The translations under genes and the position numbers were made by a program. From SYIM01 sp041182885 (GTDB lineage: Bacteria > Pseudomonadota > Gammaproteobacteria > Burkholderiales > Burkholderiaceae_E): DNA of 64,000 nt. Below are positions 34,937-44,196 of this stretch, one piece after another; the first letter of the stretch is position 1; every line of letters starts with the position of its first letter. The notes beneath the pieces were generated by a model that did not search any database, was not told the origin of the DNA, and saw only the letters and a list, made by a program, of their open reading frames with translations. The DNA lies in the NCBI GenBank assembly GCA_049423065.1, contig JBMSQB010000003.1, positions 1 through 64,000 on the forward strand, in the 5' to 3' direction.

Positions 34937-36574
34937 TTATGAACACGTTGATTGAGAGGCCTGTGCGGAAAAACTGAAACCTTCGTAGCCCTTGCTCACC
35001 ACATCGCGGCAGATTGCGACGTAGGTTGAAAAGCCGCCGATGAAGGGCAGGAACACCCTGGGCTTGCCCGGAATGTTGGCGCCCATGTACCAGGAGTTCG
35101 CCTTCACAAACAGCGTGCCGTTGGCGATTTTCTGAACGGTGGCGCCCCAGCGGTCCTGCGCCGCCTGCTGGGGTTCGATGCGTTGAAATCCATTTGACTG
35201 CATATGACCGAGGCAGTCGGCAATCCAGTCGACATGCTGTTCGATCGATACGATGACATTGGTGAGGATCGAGGGACTTCCTGGTCCGGTGATGGTGAAG
35301 AGGTTGGGAAAGCCTGCGGTCATCAGGCCGAGATAAGAGGTTGGGCCGTCTTTCCACAGTTCGCGCAGACTTTGCCCGGTCTCGCCTCGCAGGTTCAGAC
35401 GCTCCAGTGCGCCGGTGACCGCGTCATAGCCCGTGGCAAATACCATTGCGTCCAACTCGTGACGCGATGACCGGGTGAGAACGGCATGCTCGTCGAAGCC
35501 CGTGATGGGGTCGGTCCGCAGATCGACCAAGGTGACGTTGGGGCGGTTGAAGGTTTCGAAGTAGCCGCTGTCAACGCAGATTCGCTTGGTGCCGATGGGA
35601 TGGTCATGCGGCAGAAGCTTTTGAGCGGTAGCCGGATCCTTCACCGTTTGTCGAATCTTGTCGCGGACGTAGTCCGCCAGAAACTGATTCGACGCCTCGT
35701 TCACGAAGGTGTCGTTGAAGGCGTGGACGAAGTTGGCGCCCCCCTTGCGCCACCGGCTATCCATTTCTGCCTGTCGCTCGTCGTCGGTCATGGAAACACC
35801 AGACTGCGTGCCATAGTCGTAAAGAATGCCTGACCGGGTGTTCCGCGCGCGCTCGCGCAGCACCGGATAGTTAGCGATCCAGTTCTGCTGATGCGCCGGG
35901 TCGATCGGACCGTTCCAGGCCGGAATGCTGAAGTTTGGCGTTCGCTGGAACACCACCAGTTCGCGTGCCTCGCGTGCAATCTCGGGAATGGCCTGAATGC
36001 CGGAAGAGCCGGTGCCCATTACCCCCACGCGCATGCCGGCAAAGCTGACGGGCGTCTTGGGCCAGCGACCGGTGTGAAAGGTCTGTCCCTTGAACTGGGC
36101 CAGCCCGTTGATGGGTGGCACACGCGATTCGGACAGGCAGCCGGTGGCGGTGATGAGGAACCGGGTGGTGACGGTGGGTCCGCCCTCCACCTCGATCTGC
36201 CAGGTTCCAGAGTCGGCGACCCACCGACCCGCCGCCACCCGGGCATTCAGACTGATGTCACGCGTGAGGTCGAAGCGCTCGGCAACATGATGGATGTACC
36301 GCAGGATCTCGTCGCGGGTGGGGTAGCGCTCGGTCCATTGCCATTCCCGCTGCAGCTCATCCGACCAGGAGTAGCAATACTGCATGCTGTCGACATCGCA
36401 GCGCGCGCCTGGATAGCAGTTCCAGTACCAGGTGCCGCCTATGCCATCGCCGGCTTCAAATACCCGCGTACGCAGCCCCAGGCCCCTGAGGCGATGCAGC
36501 ATGTAGAGGCCGGCGAAGCCCGCGCCAATGACGACGGCATCGTAGTGCGTGCTGGATTGGGTTGTTGGAGTCAT
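34937..36574 (-). CDS. Type I Baeyer-Villiger monooxygenase (copy 1)
   Basis: A 545-residue FAD/NADPH enzyme that inserts oxygen next to a ketone to give an ester or lactone. FAD motif GAGFAGL at residues 17-23, second Rossmann motif GTGSSG, and the BVMO fingerprint FxGxxxHxxxWP at Phe161-Trp171 are intact; YPGARCD near residue 54 is typical of cyclohexanone monooxygenase relatives. Its ATG overlaps the upstream BVMO stop by 4 bases. The C-terminus ends in ASQSTCS. Confidence 0.9.
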   Translation of the reverse strand: MTPTTQSSTHYDAVVIGAGFAGLYMLHRLRGLGLRTRVFEAGDGIGGTWYWNCYPGARCDVDSMQYCYSWSDELQREWQWTERYPTRDEILRYIHHVAERFDLTRDISLNARVAAGRWVADSGTWQIEVEGGPTVTTRFLITATGCLSESRVPPINGLAQFKGQTFHTGRWPKTPVSFAGMRVGVMGTGSSGIQAIPEIAREARELVVFQRTPNFSIPAWNGPIDPAHQQNWIANYPVLRERARNTRSGILYDYGTQSGVSMTDDERQAEMDSRWRKGGANFVHAFNDTFVNEASNQFLADYVRDKIRQTVKDPATAQKLLPHDHPIGTKRICVDSGYFETFNRPNVTLVDLRTDPITGFDEHAVLTRSSRHELDAMVFATGYDAVTGALERLNLRGETGQSLRELWKDGPTSYLGLMTAGFPNLFTITGPGSPSILTNVIVSIEQHVDWIADCLGHMQSNGFQRIEPQQAAQDRWGATVQKIANGTLFVKANSWYMGANIPGKPRVFLPFIGGFSTYVAICRDVVSKGYEGFSFSAQASQSTCS

Positions 36575-38169
36575 GGCGATATCACAAAACCTTCATAGCC
36601 CCGATCGACCACGTCCTGGCACTCCCGCCGATAGACGCCGATCTTGGCCGCATAGGGCATGAACACCCTGGGCTTGCCGGGAATGTTGGCGCCCAGGAAC
36701 CAGGAGTTGGCAAGCGGCAACAGGGTGCGCGCGGCTGCCTGGTTGACGTGCTCGACCCAGCGGTCTTCAGCCTCCTGGCTGGCATCGATCGTGGCCAGAT
36801 GCCGGGCGCGCAGGTGCGCGATGCAGTCGGTGATCCACTGAACATGGTGCTCGATGCCCACGATCATGTTGACAAGCACCGAGGGGCTTCCTGCTCCAGT
36901 AATGATGAACAGATTCGGAAAGCCGGCAGTCATGATCCCCAGGAGTGTTCGCGGACCACTGGCCCACTTGTCGCGCAGGCGGATGCCGCCACGCCCGCGT
37001 ATGTCGATTGCCATCACGGCGCCGCTCAGCGCGTCATAGCCTGTCGCACACACCAGACTGTCGAGCGACAGGTCTTCGCCTGCCACCCGAACGCCGGTGG
37101 CATGAAAGTGATCGATCGGCGTCTTCTTGAGATCGACCAGTCGCACATTGGCCTGGTTGAAGGTCTCGTAGTAACCGGTATCGACACAGATGCGCTTGGT
37201 GCCCAGGGGATGGTCATTGGGGCATAGCGAGTCTGCAACAGCGGGATCCTTTACGATGGACCGGATGCGGGCGCGGACGAAATCGGCGATGGTGTCGTTG
37301 GCGGGCTTGCTCACCAGCAGATCATTGAAGGCGTGAACAAAATTCACGCCGCCTTTTTCCCAGCGCCTCGCGTATTCACGCTCGCGCTCGGTCGCGCTCA
37401 CCTGAAGCGCACCCCGGTCGCTGAATTCGTAAAGTGTGCCCACCTCGCGGGCACGTGCGCGATGTTCCCGGTAGACGGCCTTGAACGCCGCCTGGTCCTC
37501 CGCTGAAAGCGGACGGTTCCAGGCGGGGATCGAGAAATTGGCGGTTCGTTGAAAGACCGTGAGATGTGCGGCTTGCCTCGCAATCTGAGGAATGGCCTGA
37601 ATGCCGGATGAACCCGTGCCGATGACACCCACCCGCTTGCCTGCGAAATGAGGCGCATCCTTGGGCCAGCGGCCGGTGTGATACACCTCACCACGAAAGT
37701 TTTCAATGCCGGCGATGGCAGGCAGGCGAGGTACCGACAGTGCGCCGGTGGCCATGATGCAATGCTGCGTCGTGAAAGTCTCACCCGCCTCGGTGGTGAG
37801 TGTCCAGGTCGACTGCTGCTCGTTGAAAATGGCCGAGTTCACGCGTGTGTTGAAGCGGATGTCTCGCCGCAAGTCGAACCGCTCGGCGACATGCTCGATA
37901 TAGCGAAGGATCTCGGGCTGAGCGGCGTAGCGCTCGGTCCATTGCCACTCCTGTTCGAGTTCGGTATCGAATGAGTAGGAATACTGCAGGCTCTCCACGT
38001 CGCAGCGGGCACCGGGGTAGCGGTTCCAGTACCAGACACCGCCCACATCGGATCCCGCTTCAAGCACCACGGTGCGGCAGCCCATGCCGCGCAGCACGTG
38101 CAGCGCATGGAGGCCGGCGAAGCCTGCGCCAATCACGATCACGTCATGCGGGACGCTGTCGCGGTTCAC
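36571..38169 (-). CDS. Type I Baeyer-Villiger monooxygenase (copy 2)
   Basis: A 532-residue BVMO with FAD motif GAGFAGL, GTGSSG and the fingerprint at Phe158, Gly160, His164, Trp168. The start is taken as GTG 38169, which overlaps the SDR stop as GTGA and puts the FAD motif at residue 14; the frame runs open to 38241 but that extension has no family counterpart. It is a tandem paralogue of copy 1, with which it is translationally coupled. The two probably act on different ketones or successive steps. Confidence 0.9.
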   Translation of the reverse strand: MNRDSVPHDVIVIGAGFAGLHALHVLRGMGCRTVVLEAGSDVGGVWYWNRYPGARCDVESLQYSYSFDTELEQEWQWTERYAAQPEILRYIEHVAERFDLRRDIRFNTRVNSAIFNEQQSTWTLTTEAGETFTTQHCIMATGALSVPRLPAIAGIENFRGEVYHTGRWPKDAPHFAGKRVGVIGTGSSGIQAIPQIARQAAHLTVFQRTANFSIPAWNRPLSAEDQAAFKAVYREHRARAREVGTLYEFSDRGALQVSATEREREYARRWEKGGVNFVHAFNDLLVSKPANDTIADFVRARIRSIVKDPAVADSLCPNDHPLGTKRICVDTGYYETFNQANVRLVDLKKTPIDHFHATGVRVAGEDLSLDSLVCATGYDALSGAVMAIDIRGRGGIRLRDKWASGPRTLLGIMTAGFPNLFIITGAGSPSVLVNMIVGIEHHVQWITDCIAHLRARHLATIDASQEAEDRWVEHVNQAAARTLLPLANSWFLGANIPGKPRVFMPYAAKIGVYRRECQDVVDRGYEGFVISP

Positions 38170-38906
38170 AGGGCGCAACCTCCGTCGATCGCGAGCTCGG
38201 ACCCGGTCATGTAGCGGCTCTCGTCGCTCAGCAAAAAGCATACGAGGCCCGCCACTTCGTCTGCCGAGCCCAGCCGCTTCATCGGGATCTGATTGATACG
38301 CGCCTGGTTCTGCGCCTCGGTGCGAACGCTCAGCATGTCGGTATCGATCGGCCCGGGATGCACCGAGTTGACTCGAATATTCCGGTCAACGAGTTCGAGC
38401 GCAGCCGCCTTCGTCATGCCGCGCACCGCCCACTTGGTGGCTGTGTAGGCGATCGCATTGGGTGCGCTTCGGATACCGACGGTGGACGAAATATTGACGA
38501 TCGAACCCTGACCGCATGCAGTCAGCGCGGCGGTGACCGATCGCAGGCCGAGGAACACGCCAGTCTGATTGACCCGCAGATGGCGCTCGAACTCTTCCAC
38601 CCCGTTCTCCGCCAGGAGCGGTACGGGGGCGTACACCCCTGCGTTATTGACCAGTCCATGGAGCGGGCCCATGCGTTGCGCCTGTTCAACCGCTGCCTGC
38701 CAGTCGGCTTCACGGGTGACGTCGAGCGGCTGGAACCGCGCGCGCGCGCCCAACTCGGCTGCGAGCGCGGCACCCTGATCGTGCAGTACATCACCAATCA
38801 GGACCGAGCCGCCTTCGGCAACGATCCGGCGCGCCTGCGCGCAACCCAGGCCGCGCGCGGCCCCGCTCAGCAGGTAGACCCGTCCATCAAATCGCATTGT
38901 GCTCAT
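38166..38906 (-). CDS. SDR-family NAD(P)-dependent dehydrogenase (copy 1)
   Basis: A 246-residue classical short-chain dehydrogenase with GAARGLG cofactor motif, NNAG, and the Ser-Tyr-Lys triad (ISST then YTATK). The Asp after the second strand (IGDVLHD) favours NAD over NADP. ATG 38906 is chosen over the open frame to 39068 because it begins at the SDR core. Next to BVMO genes it most likely oxidises a secondary alcohol to the ketone substrate, as in cyclohexanol or cyclopentanol pathways. Confidence 0.9.
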   Translation of the reverse strand: MSTMRFDGRVYLLSGAARGLGCAQARRIVAEGGSVLIGDVLHDQGAALAAELGARARFQPLDVTREADWQAAVEQAQRMGPLHGLVNNAGVYAPVPLLAENGVEEFERHLRVNQTGVFLGLRSVTAALTACGQGSIVNISSTVGIRSAPNAIAYTATKWAVRGMTKAAALELVDRNIRVNSVHPGPIDTDMLSVRTEAQNQARINQIPMKRLGSADEVAGLVCFLLSDESRYMTGSELAIDGGCAL

Positions 38907-38928
38907 GGCTTGGCTCTCAGCGTTGGGC

Positions 38929-39702
38929 TCATTGACCGGTCCATCGTGGTGGGCGCCTTTCGGCAAACGCCTTTGCACCTTCGCGCGCGTCGCCTGATGC
39001 AATGATTCGTTCAAGGACTTCGCGCTGCCTTGACCAACGTTGTGCGGCCGGCCAGTCGCTGCAGTCATTGATGATCTGCCGACTTGCAGCGACGGCGAGC
39101 GGCGCGTTGGCGGCGATTCGGCTGGCGAGTTCGATGGCGACGCTGCAGGCCTCGCCAGGTTCGGTGAGCCGGTTGATCAGCCCCCACTGTCGGGCCTCGG
39201 CGGCCGTCATGAATTCGCCGGTCATCGCGTATTCGAGTGCGATCTGGCGGGGGATCCGCGTCGGCAGTCGCATCAGTCCGCCTGAGCCTGCAATCAGGCC
39301 GCGACAGACCTCAGGGAGCCCGAAGCGGGCGGTGCGGCTCGCCACGATCAGGTCGCACGCGAGCGCGATCTCGAAGCCGCCGGCAAGCGCATAGCCCTCT
39401 ACCGCCGCGATGACCGGCTTGGCGGGCGGCGTTTCAACAATTCCGGCAAGGCCACGTCCGGGTAGTTCGATACGCTCGCCTCGGAGGAAGGCCTTGAGAT
39501 CCATGCCGGCGCAGAAGTGTTCGCCCGCGCCGGTGAGCACGGCCGCCCGGAGTGCTGCATCCGAATCCAGTTGGTCGAAGGCGGCGGCGAGCGCCACCGA
39601 TGTTGCGTGGTCGATGGCGTTTCTTGCCTGCGGGCGGTCGATGGTGATCACCATCACGGCGCCGGTCCGATCGGTGCGGACCGAAGAGGAGACAGCGCTC
39701 AT
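38929..39702 (-). CDS. Enoyl-CoA hydratase/isomerase (crotonase family, copy 1)
   Basis: A 257-residue crotonase with oxyanion-hole segments CAGMDL and YALAGGFE and the catalytic-type Glu in FGLPEVCRGL. Expected to hydrate a 2-enoyl-CoA to a 3-hydroxyacyl-CoA, between the acyl-CoA dehydrogenase (42034) and 3-hydroxyacyl-CoA dehydrogenase (43212) of the same run. It overlaps the NTF2-like gene by 4 bases. Confidence 0.88.
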   Translation of the reverse strand: MSAVSSSVRTDRTGAVMVITIDRPQARNAIDHATSVALAAAFDQLDSDAALRAAVLTGAGEHFCAGMDLKAFLRGERIELPGRGLAGIVETPPAKPVIAAVEGYALAGGFEIALACDLIVASRTARFGLPEVCRGLIAGSGGLMRLPTRIPRQIALEYAMTGEFMTAAEARQWGLINRLTEPGEACSVAIELASRIAANAPLAVAASRQIINDCSDWPAAQRWSRQREVLERIIASGDAREGAKAFAERRPPRWTGQ

Positions 39703-40502
39703 GAGGAGGCTCCGTCACGAAGGCGGGCGCGCAGCCCGATCCGGTCGCGAATGATCCGCCCGCGAATGATCGCTCCGCTCTGCACATGAACAATCCCGTT
39801 GCATGCGAGATGTTGCCGGGCAAGGTTGCCGGGCGCACCGGCAAGCCCGCCTTGATAGCGCCCGTGCTGCCGCGCATGGAATGCGACCGTCTGACCGGAC
39901 GAAAAGAGCTTCAGCACCTCGACCGAGTCGACCTGGAACATCAGGCGATCGCCCGTCAAATGCTCGTCATCGCAGCGCAGGCGCGGCTCCGCCGAGGGCC
40001 AGCTGCTGGTGAGCCACTGCTGCACGATACGCTCCGCTTCGGGGTTTCGAGCCTGGGGGGCCGCGTCCCAAGGGGCGGGCGCGGGCGGCTCGACCGGGTC
40101 GGGCATGCCGCTTTTCAGCTGTCGGCTGCGCGTGAGGTAGTCTTCCTGCGCAACGCAGCCAAGCATCTGCCCATTGCGACATTGGTAAATGGCAACGCCC
40201 GACCATACCGCCACCGGACCGTTGGCGCCGTCCTGAGCGCCGTGCTGGCTGAACCATAAGGCGACCTGGTCGCTGGTGGTCACGACTTCGTGCACCGTCA
40301 TGCCGAGCCCGGGGAAGCGTCGCATCTGCTCATCGACGGCCGGCAGCCACTGCTGATCACGACCTGCGAACACCACATCGCCGATCTCGAGCGAGTAATC
40401 GGGGTGGATGAACTCGCGCGCCGCAGCGGGATTGTGTGCGTTGAAGTAGTCCACGACCCAGCGTCGGAGCAGGGCGAGCGGCGGAAGGGATGCCGGGATC
40501 AC
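39699..40502 (-). CDS. Two-domain SnoaL/NTF2-like protein
   Basis: A 267-residue protein with two apparent NTF2-like cone domains (about 10-130 and 165-260) joined by a Pro/Ala-rich linker. The GTG at 40502 overlaps the CoA ligase stop as GTGA and is the likely start; the frame remains open to 40601. The first domain has YFNAHNPAAAREFIHPDYSLE, typical of SnoaL-like cyclases and dehydratases. The second is degenerate. It could be a dehydratase, isomerase or epoxide-type hydrolase, or a substrate binder in the BVMO pathway; no specific function can be claimed. Confidence 0.7.
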   Translation of the reverse strand: MIPASLPPLALLRRWVVDYFNAHNPAAAREFIHPDYSLEIGDVVFAGRDQQWLPAVDEQMRRFPGLGMTVHEVVTTSDQVALWFSQHGAQDGANGPVAVWSGVAIYQCRNGQMLGCVAQEDYLTRSRQLKSGMPDPVEPPAPAPWDAAPQARNPEAERIVQQWLTSSWPSAEPRLRCDDEHLTGDRLMFQVDSVEVLKLFSSGQTVAFHARQHGRYQGGLAGAPGNLARQHLACNGIVHVQSGAIIRGRIIRDRIGLRARLRDGASS

Positions 40503-42016
40503 TGTGCATTCCCCGAATGCGTGAGCCGGAGCGCCCGCTTGAGCAGCTTGCCCGAGGCGTTTCTGGGCAGTGTGCTGGCGAAGGCAACCGAGGTCGGGCA
40601 CTTGTAGTGCGCGAGACGGTCGCGGGTGAAGCGGATGAGTTCCTCTGCGGTGGCGGTGTGATTTGGACGGAGCACCACCACTGCGCGGGGCGATTCGCCC
40701 CAGCGCTCATGGGGAACGCCGATGACCCCCACCTCAAGCACCGCCGGGTGACCATTCAGCACATTCTCGATCTCGGCGGGGTAGATGTTCTCGCCGCCTG
40801 AGATGATCATGTCCTTGAAGCGATCGAACAGGTACACATAGCCCTCGGCATCGAGGTAGGCGGCGTCACCGGTGCGCAGCCATTGACCGGGCATGATGGT
40901 GGTGCGCGTTTCCTCGGGCTTGCTCCAGTAGCCCGCCATGTTCATGGCGGTTCGGATCCAGATCTCGCCCACCTGGCCCGGCGGGGCGTCGTCCAGCGTG
41001 TCGGGATCGACGATCCTCAGTTCCACCCAGGGAAGCGGCCGACCGACAGAATTGAGTCGGGTCGCGTGTGGCCCTTCGGTCACATGATCCTCCGGGTTGA
41101 GTACCGTGACCGTACCTGCTGTTTCGGTCATGCCATAGGCCTGCATGAAGCGGCAGCGAAGCACCGAGATGGCACGCTTCAACAGCACGTCGCCCATGGG
41201 GGCCGCGCCATACATCAGGAGCTCCAGGCTCCCGAGGTCGGCCTGATCGACGCCGGGCACATTGAGCAGCGACTGCACCACGGTCGGAACGAAAAACGCG
41301 TGCGTGACCCGGTAGCGGCTGATGCAGTCGATAACCTGGGCGGGAACGACGTCGCGCAGCAGAACGGTGTGACCGCCTACCGTCATCACGCTTGAACCGT
41401 AGCCGCAACCACCGATGTGGAACATCGGCATCGCCACCAGGTTGACCGAGTCGGGGCCCATCGCCCAGGCTTGCGCTGCGAGCCGCGGGGTGTAAGACAG
41501 TCCCTCGTTGGTGATCATCGCGCCCTTGGGCAGGCCAGTGGTGCCGGAGGTGTAGAGCAGCAAGATGGGTTCATCGGGCGCGCCCGCATGGCCCGGGTCG
41601 ATGGCAGGATGAGCATCTCGCCAGCCACTGAACTCGGCGCCCAGTTCCACCGTGCGCGGCGTTTTCGAACCGTCAAGGAGCGACCGCTCGGTGGCGCCCA
41701 CGATCAGCAGCGCGGGCTTCGCGTCGTCGAGAATCGCTGCGATCTCGGCCGCCGAGAGCCGCCAGTTGAGGCCGGTATACACGGCGCCAATCTTGCTGCA
41801 GGCAAACAGCAGCTCAAAGCATTCAGCGCAATTTCGGGTAAGGAGTCCGACCCGATCGCCTGCTTGTACCCCGGCCGCGCGCAGCGCCTGCGCAGTGCGC
41901 GAACTGCGCGTGTGAAGCTCTGCGAAGGACCAGGTCTGATCGTCATAGGTGAGGGCGGGGGCCTCGGGCCTGTCCGCCGCGAGCGATCGGAGAATCTCTG
42001 CGTAGCTTCGGGTCAT
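40499..42016 (-). CDS. AMP-dependent acyl-CoA synthetase
   Basis: A 505-residue ANL enzyme with P-loop LLYTSGTTGLPKG, AYGMTETAG, GDAAYLDAEG and the C-terminal NASGKLLK lysine. ATG 42016 is chosen because it begins the family N-terminus (ILRSLAADRPEAPAL); the frame stays open to 42382 but that part overlaps the ACAD gene. It probably activates the carboxylic acid released after Baeyer-Villiger oxidation and ester or lactone hydrolysis. It lies 17 bases after the ACAD gene. Confidence 0.9.
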   Translation of the reverse strand: MTRSYAEILRSLAADRPEAPALTYDDQTWSFAELHTRSSRTAQALRAAGVQAGDRVGLLTRNCAECFELLFACSKIGAVYTGLNWRLSAAEIAAILDDAKPALLIVGATERSLLDGSKTPRTVELGAEFSGWRDAHPAIDPGHAGAPDEPILLLYTSGTTGLPKGAMITNEGLSYTPRLAAQAWAMGPDSVNLVAMPMFHIGGCGYGSSVMTVGGHTVLLRDVVPAQVIDCISRYRVTHAFFVPTVVQSLLNVPGVDQADLGSLELLMYGAAPMGDVLLKRAISVLRCRFMQAYGMTETAGTVTVLNPEDHVTEGPHATRLNSVGRPLPWVELRIVDPDTLDDAPPGQVGEIWIRTAMNMAGYWSKPEETRTTIMPGQWLRTGDAAYLDAEGYVYLFDRFKDMIISGGENIYPAEIENVLNGHPAVLEVGVIGVPHERWGESPRAVVVLRPNHTATAEELIRFTRDRLAHYKCPTSVAFASTLPRNASGKLLKRALRLTHSGNAQ

Positions 42017-42033
42017 GGTGTTCAGCAGACCGT

Positions 42034-43215
42034 TCAGTAGCTCTTGGGGAGCCCCAGGCTGTGCTGGGCGACGAAGTTGAGAATCATTTCTCGGCTGACC
42101 GGCGCGGTCTTGTGCAGCCGGGCGATGAACCACAGGTCGGCAAGCCCGTACTCGATCGCCATGCCGTTGCCGCCATGGACCTGAATTGCCTGATCGAGCG
42201 CCTCGAGCGAGGCGTCGGCCGCAGCGAGTTTTGCCATGTTGGCGGCCTCGCCCGCGTCCGCTGAGCGCTGGTCGTAGAGTTGCGCAGCTCGCGCTGTCAT
42301 GAGACGCGCCTGCTGAACCGAGATGAACGCCTTTGCAAGCGGGTGCGCAATGCCTTGATGCGAGCCGATCGGAGTGGCCCATACCGCGCGGTCACGCGCC
42401 TGCTGGGCGCCGCGCTCGAGGGCATATCGGGCAATGCCGTTGTTGATGGCGGCTGCGCAGACGCGCTCCGGGTTCAGTCCTGCAAACACCTGTTTGAGGC
42501 CTTGCCCTGCCTCGCCCACCAGCGCATCGGCTCCGAGTTCGACATCATCGAAAAACACCGTGAACGAGGTCTCGGGCACGTGGAGGGCAGTGGCGATCGG
42601 GGTGCGGCTGATGCCGGGCGCGTTCGCGGGAACAATGAACAGCGAAAGCGGCCGGCGCCCGGACGGATCGGTGTCTGCCGGCTCTCCGCGACAGACCACC
42701 AGAATCGCATCCGCCTCGTCAACGCCCGAGGTCCAGTATTTCTTGCCGTTCAGGCGCCAGCCGTTGCCCTGTCGGGTGGCGGTGGTGGTGATGCGATGGG
42801 TGTTGGTGCCAGCGTCGGGCTCGGTGATCGCAAAGGACAAACGACGTTTGCCTGAAGCGAGCCCTGGGAGCCACTCGTTCTTGAGAGCCTCGCTGCCGTA
42901 CTGCTCGATGATGGGCGCGCAGATGGAACCGATGACGAGCGACAGAATGGGGCAGCCCTGCGCTGCGGTTTCTTCGACCACGACGTTGTAGTCGGCAATG
43001 CCGGCGCCTGCCCCGCCGTACTGCTCGGAGATGTGCGTCCCCAGATAGCCGGCTTCGCCCAGCGCCTGCCAAAGCTCCACGGGCTTGGCCTTGCGCTGCA
43101 CCACATCCTGAAAGTATCGGCGGCCGAAACGGCCGACCAGCCGCGCCACGCTGTCACGCAACATCGGGTGGTGGTCGGCGGTGTCGACCAGCGTTGATTT
43201 GAAAATGCCTGTCAT
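42034..43215 (-). CDS. Acyl-CoA dehydrogenase
   Basis: A 393-residue FAD-dependent acyl-CoA dehydrogenase. The FAD/substrate segment SFAITEPDAGTNTH, KYWTSG and IQVHGGNGMA are typical. The usual EGTxEIQ segment with the catalytic Glu of the MCAD type is not visible; the C-terminus instead reads KTAPVSREMILNFVAQHSLGLPKSY-like, a pattern I recall in a distinct ACAD subfamily, so the base may lie elsewhere. It overlaps the 3-hydroxyacyl-CoA dehydrogenase gene by 4 bases and supplies enoyl-CoA to the hydratase at 38929. Confidence 0.88.
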   Translation of the reverse strand: MTGIFKSTLVDTADHHPMLRDSVARLVGRFGRRYFQDVVQRKAKPVELWQALGEAGYLGTHISEQYGGAGAGIADYNVVVEETAAQGCPILSLVIGSICAPIIEQYGSEALKNEWLPGLASGKRRLSFAITEPDAGTNTHRITTTATRQGNGWRLNGKKYWTSGVDEADAILVVCRGEPADTDPSGRRPLSLFIVPANAPGISRTPIATALHVPETSFTVFFDDVELGADALVGEAGQGLKQVFAGLNPERVCAAAINNGIARYALERGAQQARDRAVWATPIGSHQGIAHPLAKAFISVQQARLMTARAAQLYDQRSADAGEAANMAKLAAADASLEALDQAIQVHGGNGMAIEYGLADLWFIARLHKTAPVSREMILNFVAQHSLGLPKSY

Positions 43216-44120
43216 GGTTGTTCGTGAGAGGTGGGTAGCAATGAGGGCGGGGCGGGCCAGTCGTAAAACCCTTTGCCGGTTTTTTGACCGAGCTCGCCGC
43301 GTGCAACCTTCTGTTCGAGCAGGCGGGGCGGCGCGTAGCGCTCGCCCAGCGAACTGTGAAGGTGGCGCGCGATATCGAGCCTTACATCAAGGCCGACGAT
43401 GTCGCTCAAGCGCAGTGGGCCGATCGGGTGCCGATAGGCCAGCACTGCCGCGCGATCGATGTCTTCGGCGCTGGCCACCCCATCTTCAAGCATCCGAATG
43501 GCCTCGAGCGATGCGATCAGGTCGAGTCGGCTTGTGGCAAAGCCCGGAACGTTTCGTACGACGATGGTCTGCTTGCCGACGGACTCGGCATGGCGGCGCG
43601 CCGCGTTAATGACCTCTAGGCTGGTCTGCTCACCCACAACCAGTTCGACCAGCGGCAACGACCACACCGGGTTGAAGAAATGCATGCCGATGAGTCGGGT
43701 GGGGTCGGCGAGACCATCCGCCAGCGCGTCAATCGACAGTCCGCTGGTGTTGGATCCGATGATCGTGGGTGCCCGCTCATCGAGCGCTCTGAGCACACTT
43801 TGCTTGAGGGCGAGATCTTCCGGAACGCTTTCAATCGCGAGGTCGAGCCCGCGCGGGAGCTCGTGAGCGCCCGTCACCAGGCTTACTGAGGAGATGAGAA
43901 GTGCTGCCTGCGCTTCAGTGAGTTTGCCGCGTCGCATGCCGTCGGCGGACGCGCTCTTGAGGGTTTCCAGGAGCCGGGTTCGCTGAGGCGGGGAGGGATC
44001 CGCCACCGTGACCTGCCATCCTGCTCGGGCAAACACATAGGCAATGCCGGCGCCCATGGTGCCCGCGCCGATCACGGCAACGGTCTGTCGACCCGTCGTC
44101 CGGGCGAGCGATACGCTCAT
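43212..44120 (-). CDS. 3-hydroxyacyl-CoA dehydrogenase
   Basis: A 302-residue NAD-dependent dehydrogenase with Rossmann motif GAGTMGAGIAYVFA, the IESVPEDLALK and HFFNP segments, and a C-terminal dimerisation domain with GRLG-type motif replaced by GPLRLSDIVGLD. It oxidises 3-hydroxyacyl-CoA to 3-ketoacyl-CoA. ATG 44120 with GGGGATG upstream starts at the expected N-terminus. No classical thiolase with a catalytic Cys is encoded in this run, so the final cleavage enzyme must be elsewhere. Confidence 0.9.
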   Translation of the reverse strand: MSVSLARTTGRQTVAVIGAGTMGAGIAYVFARAGWQVTVADPSPPQRTRLLETLKSASADGMRRGKLTEAQAALLISSVSLVTGAHELPRGLDLAIESVPEDLALKQSVLRALDERAPTIIGSNTSGLSIDALADGLADPTRLIGMHFFNPVWSLPLVELVVGEQTSLEVINAARRHAESVGKQTIVVRNVPGFATSRLDLIASLEAIRMLEDGVASAEDIDRAAVLAYRHPIGPLRLSDIVGLDVRLDIARHLHSSLGERYAPPRLLEQKVARGELGQKTGKGFYDWPAPPSLLPTSHEQP

Positions 44121-44196
44121 CGGGGCATCCCCTTCGCCTGGCGGCAGGGGGCGGTGGCCGAGAAGGAGGCAGCCAGCGAGATCGAGGCGAGAGGTA

